Source: Bdellovibrio sp. CG22_combo_CG10-13_8_21_14_all_39_27 (GTDB lineage: Bacteria > Bdellovibrionota > Bacteriovoracia > Bacteriovoracales > Bacteriovoracaceae). From it: a stretch of DNA of 64,000 bases. The stretch is from NCBI GenBank assembly GCA_002786715.1, contig PCTW01000010.1, positions 1-64,000 of the forward strand. The letters run 5' to 3'. The notes below the pieces were generated by a model, which was given only the letters and a program-made list of their open reading frames with translations, was not told the DNA's origin and did no database searches. The position numbers and the translations under genes were made by a program. Below, piece by piece: positions 32,885-40,761 of the stretch (within the stretch, counting starts at the first letter, position 1; every line of letters begins with the position of its first letter).

Positions 32885-34010
32885 CATTTAGAATTTCTGC
32901 ATTACCATCATAAAGTTCAATGACAGAAGAGAACTTCTTTAAAACATCGGGAATCTCTATACTTTCTTCTTGAAGCTTGCGACGAATATAGATCTTCGCA
33001 GTGATTTTCTGATTCTGATTTTCATTTTTTAGACGAATATTATTCAATTGATAAAACTTGCTTAAGAGTTGAGCATCTTGTTTGTGATTCATTTGAAAAG
33101 CTTTTAATTTCTTAAGTTTTTGCCAAAATGTTCTAGGGTCTTGATGTTCTAATAAAAAGGAAACGAGGGCCAAGTAAATGACAGGATCTGCTTCAAAATT
33201 GTCTCCCATCAAAACAATATCATTTGGAATTCCCGCCATAAGCAGAATATCGAGAAGATGATTTAATTTGTAGAGACCGTGGAGCTTGAGGTCTTTCGGA
33301 GTGAGATCCATTTCAAATAAAGAGAAAACTTGTCGGTAATCTTTTAAAAATATTCCTGCAGTGAAAATTTTTCGCTGATAAAGCCAATCTCTAATCGCTT
33401 CTTCATAAAAATGGGGAGAAGCAGAAACGATAAAAGGATGAAAACCTTTTTTATTAAAACTTCTTAAGATAGCAACGGAGCGGGTGACTGTGGGAAAGTA
33501 TTCCAGAGGTTTGGTCAGTGAGAAATAAACCTCTTTAGTCGTAGAGTACTTCGTGTCAACAAGAGTTTTATCAAAATCACAAATGATGAGTTTGCTTGGT
33601 CGAGCTAAGACAAGAGGAATATAACTGCCCAGAAGTAACTCGAGCCCTGGTGTGAGGCTGACTTCATAAACGGAAAGGGCATTAATATTTCTGCGCTCGT
33701 CGTTCAAGGGAATTTTAAAGTTAAAATTACCGTGGGAATCCGATTCGAAAATCTTTCGATATACCTCACTACCATTTGCCATGGCGACAATCTTCATTTG
33801 ATATGTTTTACCCTTTAGAAGTCTGATCGAAGCAATCGGGAATCGAGGAGAGAAAATTTCTTTCTCAATGTTTTGGGCGAGTTCTTGGGCCAAATTATAA
33901 TATACGCCGCCATGGGGGATTGGATTCTCTTTCATTGTCATACCTGCGCGAATGGAGAGAAAATCTTCATTCAATATTGCAGAAAAATGAACTAAATGAG
34001 GTCGTTTCAT
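32844..34010 (-). CDS. Cytoplasmic HAD phosphatase, App1/LNS2-like
   Basis: A 388-residue protein. The N-terminal 140 residues form a beta-rich domain (FPIASIRLLKGKTYQMKIVA, SDSHGNFNFKIPLN) such as often precedes App1-type catalytic domains. The HAD domain has motif I LIICDFDKTLVDT, motif II FIVSASPHFYEEAIRDWL, a lysine-rich motif III region (KDLKLHGLYKLNHLLDIL) and motif IV VLMGDNFEADPVIY. The arrangement resembles the secreted App1-like protein at 23378, but it has no signal peptide and uses DFDKT instead of DIDDT. Likely a lipid- or small-molecule phosphatase; the second motif-I Asp required of phosphatases is replaced by Lys in DFDKT only at the fourth position, so catalysis looks intact (Asp-x-Asp present). 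Confidence 0.75.
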   Translation of the reverse strand: MKRPHLVHFSAILNEDFLSIRAGMTMKENPIPHGGVYYNLAQELAQNIEKEIFSPRFPIASIRLLKGKTYQMKIVAMANGSEVYRKIFESDSHGNFNFKIPLNDERRNINALSVYEVSLTPGLELLLGSYIPLVLARPSKLIICDFDKTLVDTKYSTTKEVYFSLTKPLEYFPTVTRSVAILRSFNKKGFHPFIVSASPHFYEEAIRDWLYQRKIFTAGIFLKDYRQVFSLFEMDLTPKDLKLHGLYKLNHLLDILLMAGIPNDIVLMGDNFEADPVIYLALVSFLLEHQDPRTFWQKLKKLKAFQMNHKQDAQLLSKFYQLNNIRLKNENQNQKITAKIYIRRKLQEESIEIPDVLKKFSSVIELYDGNAEILNANVKEESLVQKAE

Positions 34011-34072
34011 AAATTCCCGAGTTCGATTACAATATATTAATACGCATTTATAAATTAAGGGTATTTTAACTT

Positions 34073-34819
34073 ATGGTACACAAAATTTACATTGAATTAA
34101 TTGGCATGACGAATATCTATTTTGGTATGGGGATTAAAATTGTCACGGCCCTCATTCTTGGTGGATTAATTGGATTCGATCGCGAAAAGAAAATGAAATC
34201 TGCAGGTATTAAAACGAATATGCTGATCTGCCTAGGGGCAACTCTATATACTGCTGTTTCAATGCTTTCTCAAAGCGAAACAGGAGTTGGTGATCCGCAT
34301 CGTATTGCCGCGCAGATTGTCTCTGGTATCGGTTTTTTAGGTGCTGGTGCGATTATTCAAGGGAAGGGAAGTGTTATCGGTTTAACTACTGCTGCCACTA
34401 TCTGGGTTTGTGCTGCGGTAGGTGTAACGGTCGGAATGGGTTATCCATTGGTGGCTTCGTTGTTTACTATTACAGTATTGGTCGTACTTAAGCTTTTAGG
34501 TCCAGTATATAAATTATTTGAACAACACAAAGACTATCGAAATTTTCATTTTGAGATTCTGTCAAAAGGTTCGGTTAAAGAAAGTATCCAAGATGTTTTT
34601 GTTGAAGAAAATCAAACTATCACCAATATGATGGAAGAAATCCTCGATCAAAAAGGTGATACTCGAATTTTGCACGTCTACACATTTATTCACCCGAGAA
34701 GAATTGATCGTATGGGTGAAAAAATTAAACAAATTCTAAGAGTTGATAAGGTAAAGTCGAGAGAAGTCGATCATGCCAAAGATGACTCTTCAATAAAGGT
34801 CAACATTAAGCCTTCTTAA
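34073..34819 (+). CDS. MgtC/SapB-family membrane protein
   Basis: A 248-residue protein with the MgtC signature: IKIVTALILGGLIGFDREKK, KSAGIKTNMLICLGATLYT, RIAAQIVSGIGFLGAGAII and GLTTAATIWVCAAVG, forming five membrane helices. The C-terminal 90 residues are a soluble ACT-like domain. MgtC proteins adjust to low magnesium or acid stress and can inhibit F-type ATP synthase; this role is from the family, not shown here. AAGGG lies rather far (13 bases) from the ATG; an internal ATG at 34106 has none. The 3' end overlaps the convergent coiled-coil/Hsp20 gene by 14 bases. Confidence 0.92.
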   Translation: MVHKIYIELIGMTNIYFGMGIKIVTALILGGLIGFDREKKMKSAGIKTNMLICLGATLYTAVSMLSQSETGVGDPHRIAAQIVSGIGFLGAGAIIQGKGSVIGLTTAATIWVCAAVGVTVGMGYPLVASLFTITVLVVLKLLGPVYKLFEQHKDYRNFHFEILSKGSVKESIQDVFVEENQTITNMMEEILDQKGDTRILHVYTFIHPRRIDRMGEKIKQILRVDKVKSREVDHAKDDSSIKVNIKPS

Positions 34820-35987
34820 TCTTGAATTGAAGCCTGCCATCGGAATACTTTTGTTCCATATGCTGAGAATCAACAATATCATTTACTGGAATTTCTTTGC
34901 GATGCCCCTCTGAGCGGGCAGAGTGATAAACAGCTCCGGTATCTTTAGCTTCCATTCTTTCTTGAAAGCGTCTGGCAAAACCGACAGAAATTTTTCTTTT
35001 GTTGGCGGTTACGCTAACACTATCGATTTCAGTTTCTGGTATTTCAAGGGAAACAATGTAGGAATCTCCCATGTCTTCAACTTTGGGTTCAAAAGTTTCG
35101 ATTTGGTAAAAAGGATCTTTGATCTTTTCTTCAGTAACTTGCTTTAATTTTGCATGGTCTTTAATCATTGTATCTAGCTCTGTCTGATACTTTTCTTTCA
35201 TATTATTAACAACAAGATCATGGGCCTTTGTTAAGGCTTCTATTTTTTGATTAAAGCCTATATTTTTTTGCTTGATCAAATCAGAATAGTAGAGGTCTTG
35301 ATTTTTCATTTGATCGACTTGAATTTGTTGTTTAACTTGGGCGTCCTTCATGAGACCACCTAAGCGTTCATTCATTTGCTTTTGGTGTTCTTTTTCAATA
35401 CTTGAAAGAGCTTTTGAATTTTCTGATTCCATACGACTTCGGGCGCTATTGTAATTTTGGTCGATGGTTTTTACTTTAACAGCATTTTGATGCTCTACTT
35501 TATCCAGTTTCAAATGGGCTTCGGTCTGATTCTTAAGAATATTTCTCTCTGCTTGAGAATCGATATCTTTGATATGAAGATTTACTTTATGATTAATGTC
35601 TTTTGACATTTCTTGTCCATCTTCAAACTGTTTTTCAAATTTATCATTGTAGAAGGCATTTGTATCTTGAACCTGATCCTGATGACTTTTGACTAAACGA
35701 TCGTGTTCTTGATCGAGCATCGTTTGAGTGGTGATGAGGTTCGTTCTTAATTGTTCAAGCTTTTCAGATTGCCCGTCAACGGCTTCGACTAGTTTCTGTT
35801 GGTTGAGATCGTGTACTTCTACTAATTCTTTTTCGCCTTCAACTTTTTTGTCTTCTTTCTTCTTGTCATAGAGCTTGCCAATATTTTCAATTTCTGATTG
35901 GCGTTGAATGATTTGTGCCCTTTGGTCTTTGACCAAGTCTCTTAATTGATTTCGCTGTTCAGCTGCTTGATTTGAGTTGATTTTCAA
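34806..35987 (-). CDS. Long coiled-coil protein with C-terminal Hsp20/alpha-crystallin-like domain
   Basis: A 393-residue protein starting at TTG 35987, chosen because a perfect AAGGAG lies six bases upstream. Residues 1-295 are almost entirely charged coiled coil (QRNQLRDLVKDQRAQIIQRQ, RMESENSKALSSIEKEHQKQ). Residues 299-393 match the small-heat-shock alpha-crystallin pattern: DSYIVSLEIPETEIDSVSVT, ANKRKISVGFARRF, then RKEIPVNDIVDSQHMEQKYSDGRLQFKIKKA split by a linker; the closing YSDGRLQFKIKK corresponds to the Y-x-D-G-V/L-L-x-V/I-x-I-P-K strand of Hsp20. Ordinary Hsp20 proteins are 130-200 residues with short N-termini. A CS/p23 domain is an alternative name for the same fold. Third gene of a minus-strand run. 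Confidence 0.78.
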   Translation of the reverse strand: MKINSNQAAEQRNQLRDLVKDQRAQIIQRQSEIENIGKLYDKKKEDKKVEGEKELVEVHDLNQQKLVEAVDGQSEKLEQLRTNLITTQTMLDQEHDRLVKSHQDQVQDTNAFYNDKFEKQFEDGQEMSKDINHKVNLHIKDIDSQAERNILKNQTEAHLKLDKVEHQNAVKVKTIDQNYNSARSRMESENSKALSSIEKEHQKQMNERLGGLMKDAQVKQQIQVDQMKNQDLYYSDLIKQKNIGFNQKIEALTKAHDLVVNNMKEKYQTELDTMIKDHAKLKQVTEEKIKDPFYQIETFEPKVEDMGDSYIVSLEIPETEIDSVSVTANKRKISVGFARRFQERMEAKDTGAVYHSARSEGHRKEIPVNDIVDSQHMEQKYSDGRLQFKIKKA

Positions 35988-36008
35988 CCCAGCTCCTTCG
36001 TTACTCTT

Positions 36009-36305
36009 CTAAGGCGAATTTTGACCTTTCTCCATCACCTCAAGAGGTGAGGGACAGATCTTTTTAAATTGTGAAGTGTCTCCTGGACAACTCCAAGTTC
36101 TTACGAGATCGATATCAATAGAATCTGCTCCACCATGATAGGCTTGATAAGTCACTGGATTCATCGTTGATGTAATCAAGTAAGCCTCACGATCCATAGA
36201 GTATCTATTTTGAGATTTTACGTAATATTGATAAACTCGATATTCCGCATTTGCCGATAAGCTAAGAAGTGAAATGAACATCAACGTGATGATCATTTTT
36301 TTCAT
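36009..36305 (-). CDS. Small secreted protein, unknown
   Basis: A 98-residue protein with a signal peptide (MKKMIITLMFISLLSLSANA). The mature part is polar with tyrosine-rich EYRVYQYYVKSQNRYSMD, a TYQAYHGG segment and two cysteines (WSCPGDTSQFKKICPS) likely disulphide bonded. GGAG precedes the ATG, which overlaps the upstream gene by four bases; the coiled-coil/Hsp20 gene starts 21 bases downstream. Function unknown. Confidence 0.75.
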   Translation of the reverse strand: MKKMIITLMFISLLSLSANAEYRVYQYYVKSQNRYSMDREAYLITSTMNPVTYQAYHGGADSIDIDLVRTWSCPGDTSQFKKICPSPLEVMEKGQNSP

Positions 36306-36604
36306 TGGATCTCCGGGCGGCGATCAAGAATTTTTCCTTCAACTAATTTTAAGAAAGCACGAACCACTAATTGACGATCAATCGGGTCCATACCAGTTAG
36401 CACGACTTTTTTTCGTTCAATGCTTCTATGAACACAAAGTCTTTCAAGCAATTTTTTTGCTTTTACTTTTTCATTTCCTGTCAGCTTCTTCCGTTGAGGG
36501 CCAACTTCTTTAATCCAATCCATATCGAAAAGAGGAAAGTGACCAAAAGTCCCTAACTCAACAAGGTGGTGGATCGATCTGTCTGTGCGATGATAAAATT
36601 CCAT
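36302..36604 (-). CDS. Small cytoplasmic protein, unknown
   Basis: A 100-residue basic protein without signal peptide or membrane segment; no family recognised. It is rich in leucine, lysine and arginine, with helices around NEKVKAKKLLERLCVHRSIE and DRQLVVRAFLKLVEGKI. GGAG lies eight bases from the ATG. It is the first gene of a three-gene unit (this gene, a secreted protein, coiled-coil/Hsp20), linked to the second by a 4-base overlap. Confidence 0.7.
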   Translation of the reverse strand: MEFYHRTDRSIHHLVELGTFGHFPLFDMDWIKEVGPQRKKLTGNEKVKAKKLLERLCVHRSIERKKVVLTGMDPIDRQLVVRAFLKLVEGKILDRRPEIQ

Positions 36605-36736
36605 TTATTATTCTCCGAAAAGTTGGCGGCAACCGCTAATATCAGCTTACCAAGAACTAGCCTATCCATAAGAGAGGGAAATGATTTCCTTTACAAGAGG
36701 CATCAACTATTTGAAAGTTGGAATTTGGGATAAGGC

Positions 36737-36766
36737 TTGGATTCCGACCGACTTGGCGTGTACAAT
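36737..36766 (+). promoter_or_regulatory. Candidate sigma-70-type promoter
   Basis: TTGGAT (36737-36742) and TACAAT (36761-36766) are separated by 18 bases, 54 bases upstream of the beta-barrel-like gene at 36821. Both hexamers are near consensus. The rest of the 216-base region (36605-36820) holds only a small open frame at 36681-36806, discussed in the findings. Confidence 0.35.
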
Positions 36767-36820
36767 GTTAATGAGGGATATGGATATCCTGATACTTTTA
36801 GTCTGATAAGGATTTAAGTT

Positions 36821-37756
36821 ATGAAGATGAAATGGAATTCTGCTTTATGGGCCTTCTCTTTTCTTATTACTTCCACGAGTGCTTTTGCCCTCGTTGATTA
36901 TTCAGAGCCCTCTGATTTTAAGCCACAAAATAGCGGTGCTGAATCTCCGGCCCCAGTTAAAAATAAAATTTCGAGTAAAGCTCCTTCAAAATCTTCTTCC
37001 GCCGGAAGAGGGTTGGGAATGTTTTCACTCGGGGCCCATTACGAAAGTATGGAAGTACCCTTGAATGGTTCGCGCGGAAAGGTGAGTACTTCGCATCTCG
37101 ATGGTCATTTTCAAACTCTTTATAATATTTTCGTCGATTTTGATTACAGACATGCTGAAACTTCTTCACAAGCTCTCAATCCAGAGGGAAAGTCGGGCAA
37201 GGGGAATCCTCTGGTAAAGTTAGGGTTTAATTGGTTTGATATTGGTGGAGTTGAAGATAAGGCTCAAATTAATTTCATTGGAGGTTATAGCTTCGGCCAG
37301 AAAGACAGCTACTTTGCTACCAGTAGAGATGATAAAATTGTTGGAGTAGAGACTATTAAGCGTTTTTCTGATTTTGCCATCGGTCTTGGTTTTGATATGA
37401 GAATTACTGGTACTCCTAAAGAAGAAGCTGAAATGGGAGTCGGCAACATTCAAAGCTTGATGGCCCATATCGGTTGGAGAGCAACTCCTGATATTGCTTT
37501 TGTTATTGAAGGTTCTACGACGAAAGTTGCAGCCTCAAGTGAAACAAATCGATTAAACAAGCTGACTGAAGATATTTCTTTTGGTCAAATCACACCCAAA
37601 TTGCAATTGGGTCTATCTCCTATGATAGAATTAGAACTGGGAGCTACTTTTAGAACCAAAAGAGTAAGCGATGGTGAGTTTGTAGATGCACGTCTTTGGA
37701 ATATCACTGGTGCTTATGGCAATAGTATTTTTGCAGGTCTTTTGGTTAATTTATAG
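36821..37756 (+). CDS. Predicted outer-membrane beta-barrel protein
   Basis: A 311-residue protein with a signal peptide (MKMKWNSALWAFSFLITSTSAFA), a 45-residue proline/serine/lysine-rich linker, and a C-terminal 230 residues of alternating strands with aromatic girdle residues (MFSLGAHYESMEVPL, IFVDFDYRHAETSS, INFIGGYSFGQKDSYFA, FAIGLGFDMRITG, LWNITGAYGNSIFAG). It ends in LLVNL, compatible with a barrel C-terminus. Likely a small 8-12 strand outer-membrane protein; no family name is assigned. AAGGA precedes the ATG. The zinc-finger gene follows after 26 bases. Confidence 0.75.
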   Translation: MKMKWNSALWAFSFLITSTSAFALVDYSEPSDFKPQNSGAESPAPVKNKISSKAPSKSSSAGRGLGMFSLGAHYESMEVPLNGSRGKVSTSHLDGHFQTLYNIFVDFDYRHAETSSQALNPEGKSGKGNPLVKLGFNWFDIGGVEDKAQINFIGGYSFGQKDSYFATSRDDKIVGVETIKRFSDFAIGLGFDMRITGTPKEEAEMGVGNIQSLMAHIGWRATPDIAFVIEGSTTKVAASSETNRLNKLTEDISFGQITPKLQLGLSPMIELELGATFRTKRVSDGEFVDARLWNITGAYGNSIFAGLLVNL

Positions 37757-37782
37757 TTTGCCTAAAAAAGGGGCTTTAAATT

Positions 37783-38700
37783 TTGAAATTTGACGGAACT
37801 CTCTATTATTGCAGTCAATGTCGAAAAATCATAAAAACTTTAGATGATATGCTTTTTGTTGAAGAAGGAACCCCTCGTGGTTTTTGTTGTGAAAGTTGTA
37901 TCGAATCGTTTTACGCTCCGATTGTGCTTCATTTTGAAGAATTAGAAAAACAATATCGAAGAGAGCTCAATCTCAATAATGAACTTTGTTTGACAGTGCT
38001 TCATTCTCCGACAACAGAAGAGGAATCAGGAGAGAGTCAATGGTCATTACTGATGGACCAAGCTATTCACCATCCCGATGAAATTTACAGGTCTGAAAAT
38101 CAATTAAAAGAAGAATTTTTTGTGCTCATTAAGCATTTCAATGACCCTAACTGGGGTAAGTTTTCAATGCTCATCATGAGCTTTCTTTTTGACCAACAAG
38201 TTTCATTTATTTTGGCAGCGACTGTTACTTCTTCCCAAACTTTTTTAGATCGCTATCGTTTTGGAGAGAAACAGCAAATGGACCTTCAGTCTCCGGATGC
38301 CTCAGGTGTTCAGAAAATGGATATAGATCAAGAAACAATTGAGATGCTCGATCACAAAAAGTCAGTTTTTTTGGCCGAGATGATTGAAGAGAGATCTCCC
38401 GCAGATATTCCGATTGAACAATTCAATCTCTATGACGATTATTTTGTTCCTACTTTAGAAGCGCCAGATGAGATTTTTTTATTTAAAGATCGTGAAGGCG
38501 ACGAGATCTATATTTATATCAAGGCCCATGATAATGAAGGTGTTAGTTTTTATTATGTCATTTTGTGCTTCAAGTATAGATCAAATATGACAAATGCTCA
38601 GGACACGGTTCTTCCGATTCTCGCATTCCCGACAGTTGATGGAGAGATTTACCACAACTATCGTCGCGGAACTCTCATTACTGGTCAGCTAAAAAATTAA
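37783..38700 (+). CDS. Protein with N-terminal treble-clef-like zinc finger
   Basis: A 305-residue cytoplasmic protein. The first 45 residues hold a CxxC...CCxxC arrangement (Cys10, Cys13, Cys35, Cys36, Cys39 in YYCSQCRK and GFCCESCIESFY), typical of a small zinc-binding treble-clef/TRASH-like finger. The remaining 260 residues form an unrecognised alpha/beta domain rich in acidic and aromatic residues. The start is TTG 37783, preceded by AGGGG at a suitable distance. It probably shares a transcript with the beta-barrel-like gene. Its stop shares four bases with the stop of the convergent lipoprotein gene. Confidence 0.72.
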   Translation: MKFDGTLYYCSQCRKIIKTLDDMLFVEEGTPRGFCCESCIESFYAPIVLHFEELEKQYRRELNLNNELCLTVLHSPTTEEESGESQWSLLMDQAIHHPDEIYRSENQLKEEFFVLIKHFNDPNWGKFSMLIMSFLFDQQVSFILAATVTSSQTFLDRYRFGEKQQMDLQSPDASGVQKMDIDQETIEMLDHKKSVFLAEMIEERSPADIPIEQFNLYDDYFVPTLEAPDEIFLFKDREGDEIYIYIKAHDNEGVSFYYVILCFKYRSNMTNAQDTVLPILAFPTVDGEIYHNYRRGTLITGQLKN

Positions 38701-39359
38701 AATTGATGGTAAGTGTATTGCCCAACTGATTTAAAGGCTACGCAATAGCTTTGATCTTTGTAGATCGTAAGCCAATTTGAACAGTAGAGATAAGCATCAG
38801 GTGAGAGCACATACTGATAGAAAGGTGCTGGGTAAAAGAAAGCCTTATCTTTCATCAACATAATACCTGTGATCGATTTCGATTCAAATCCAGGTCTATT
38901 TTTATACATTTTTATTTTATAGATTTGCTTATTGTTAGTGACCATGAGGCAACGAGCTTCACCGATGTAAAAAGAATTTGATCCATCAGTAGAGGTAGGG
39001 AAAAGACAAATTTGGGAATCACTTATATTGTCTCGCACTTGCAGATATATATCTGTTTCATCTGTAACGCTTTTACATAATGTATAGGCACCAATATGAG
39101 TATGTGAACTCGCAAATCCATTAACCCCATCTTGTGACCAAGAACAATGACTGATTTCAGTTGGAATAGTAACTCCACCAACAGAAGTGGTTGGGGTAGG
39201 AGTTGGTGTAACATTTGTGTTCGTATTAGTATTCGTGCTTGGACTGCTTTCAAGAGCACTTGTAGCGGTTCCACGTGCGAATCCACGCGTTTGCCTAGGC
39301 TGTTCACAACCTACGATTGCAATTGCTGTTAAAATACTTAGAGCGAGGGCCTTTTTCAT
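38697..39359 (-). CDS. Lipoprotein with Asn/Thr/Pro-rich linker
   Basis: A 220-residue lipoprotein: lipobox IVGC (Cys18), a low-complexity tether of about 35 residues built from Thr-Asn and Thr-Pro dipeptides, then a 130-residue C-terminal domain with cysteines at regular places (SHCSWSQDGVNG, TLCKSVTDE, SQICLFPTS, EARCLMVTN, LYCSNWLTI, SYCVAFKS), suggesting three disulphides in a small extracellular fold. Not a family I recognise. GGGGAA precedes the ATG. The repeat linker makes a long false frame on the opposite strand. Confidence 0.75.
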   Translation of the reverse strand: MKKALALSILTAIAIVGCEQPRQTRGFARGTATSALESSPSTNTNTNTNVTPTPTPTTSVGGVTIPTEISHCSWSQDGVNGFASSHTHIGAYTLCKSVTDETDIYLQVRDNISDSQICLFPTSTDGSNSFYIGEARCLMVTNNKQIYKIKMYKNRPGFESKSITGIMLMKDKAFFYPAPFYQYVLSPDAYLYCSNWLTIYKDQSYCVAFKSVGQYTYHQF

Positions 39360-39468
39360 TTCGTTTCCCCTTTTGTTGCTTATCGGACAAATCTTCTATC
39401 TATTGAGTTTTTCTAAATACCTTTATGAATTATCCTCAATCTTTCCTGCAAGTGTCCGAAAAGTGGTT

Positions 39469-40761
39469 GTGAAAAAGATTGTAATGTTGACTATTCTTCT
39501 CGTTCTTTTGGGAGTGCTCTATTTATTAGTGCGGGCCTTTCCCTATGTTGCTTATAACCAGGCGCTTAAATACGGAATGAATAATAGGTTCCTTGAAGTT
39601 GAGAAGCTTACAGATGTTATGAAAGAGACAGGGGATTATAATTTTGTAAAAATGGCCGGGCTCTATGGTGAAGATAAAAGCTATTGGCGCACATTTCATT
39701 TTAGACACTTTAATATACCAATGCCTGTCCATCATCCCGTTTATCTTTATTTCCCTCAGATCGTAAGAAAAGACAAAATTCAAAACTCTGAGTTCGGAGT
39801 TAAGATCACTGATTATCGTCAAAACGAAGTCTTCTCGTTTAGGGTAAATGAGGCCAAGAATTTTAGTTGGGATTTAGATAAAACAAAATTGTTCTCATTA
39901 ATGATTTTTAAAAATCATATAGTGTCTCATCGGCCAGATGAAATATGGCGAGATATTTTTCTAAAAGATATTCGAATTCCTGAGTTTGAATGGAGTCATT
40001 TTATTGGCACTCTTAAATCTTGGTTTGCCATTCCGGAAGAGGAGCTTGTTTATAATCTGTTTGTCCTCGTTCAAAGACAAAAATTTCTTCCTAAAGATGT
40101 TAAGGAAGTTAAGTATTTCAGTCCCAAAAAAATAGGGGCCATAGAAATTGTTGATAATGAAACAAAAGAAGGGCGAATTCAAAACTATCGCCAAGAGCAA
40201 TGGCTTTTTCTTGTTGATGGAAAAATTTATCCCTTTGAGATTAGGGCGAGACTTGATTCCATTGAAGCTGAGGCTTTAAGGCAAAAATACTTAAAAGAGA
40301 TTGAATTTAACTACACTAATGAGTCTTCTTCTACTGAGCTCTATAACAAGTTTAAGGCACTCCCATATGAAAAGAAAATTGATCAGGAAGGAATGGTGTA
40401 TCTCTTTAGTGCCTGGAGCCATGTACCTGAGAGAAAGCAGTTTTTGCGAGAAATGATTCAGTTTTTGGAAAGAGGTAAGAAGAATGAGTTAAATATCACC
40501 CCTCTTTATGAATTTGCTCGAGTTCTCTACGGTACAAATTTTTCAACCGACGAAGAAATTATTGACGAAACTGCAACCGAAAAATTGAAACGAAAAATGA
40601 AAGAAGAGCTAAAAGAAGAACTTAAAAATGTTCAAGTTCAAGGTCCTACCACTGATGGAAAATTTGAATCAGAGGAAGCGAAAGTAAAGTATTACCTTCA
40701 AAAGGCAAAAGACTCCGGCGATAATTTAGATAAAAAAGAAAAAGTGATTAACGTCGACTAA
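39469..40761 (+). CDS. Membrane-anchored protein, large periplasmic domain, unknown
   Basis: The open frame runs much further upstream, but that part is antisense to the lipoprotein gene. I place the start at GTG 39469, which opens MKKIVMLTILLVLLGVLYLLVRAF, a typical signal anchor; ATG 39484 is an alternative. No strong ribosome site is present. The 430-residue product has a mixed alpha/beta periplasmic region with many aromatic residues (RTFHFRHFNIPMPVHHPVYL, YFPQIVRKD) and a highly charged helical C-terminus (TEKLKRKMKEELKEELKN). No family recognised. Its stop shares four bases with the convergent barrel-like gene. Confidence 0.65.
   Translation: MKKIVMLTILLVLLGVLYLLVRAFPYVAYNQALKYGMNNRFLEVEKLTDVMKETGDYNFVKMAGLYGEDKSYWRTFHFRHFNIPMPVHHPVYLYFPQIVRKDKIQNSEFGVKITDYRQNEVFSFRVNEAKNFSWDLDKTKLFSLMIFKNHIVSHRPDEIWRDIFLKDIRIPEFEWSHFIGTLKSWFAIPEEELVYNLFVLVQRQKFLPKDVKEVKYFSPKKIGAIEIVDNETKEGRIQNYRQEQWLFLVDGKIYPFEIRARLDSIEAEALRQKYLKEIEFNYTNESSSTELYNKFKALPYEKKIDQEGMVYLFSAWSHVPERKQFLREMIQFLERGKKNELNITPLYEFARVLYGTNFSTDEEIIDETATEKLKRKMKEELKEELKNVQVQGPTTDGKFESEEAKVKYYLQKAKDSGDNLDKKEKVINVD

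Noticed and set aside
39187-39468. Upstream part of a long open frame on the plus strand that would add about 94 residues to the membrane-anchored protein.
   Set aside because: It is antisense to the Asn/Thr/Pro-rich linker of the lipoprotein gene; the valine-rich translation is a by-product of the repeated linker codons.
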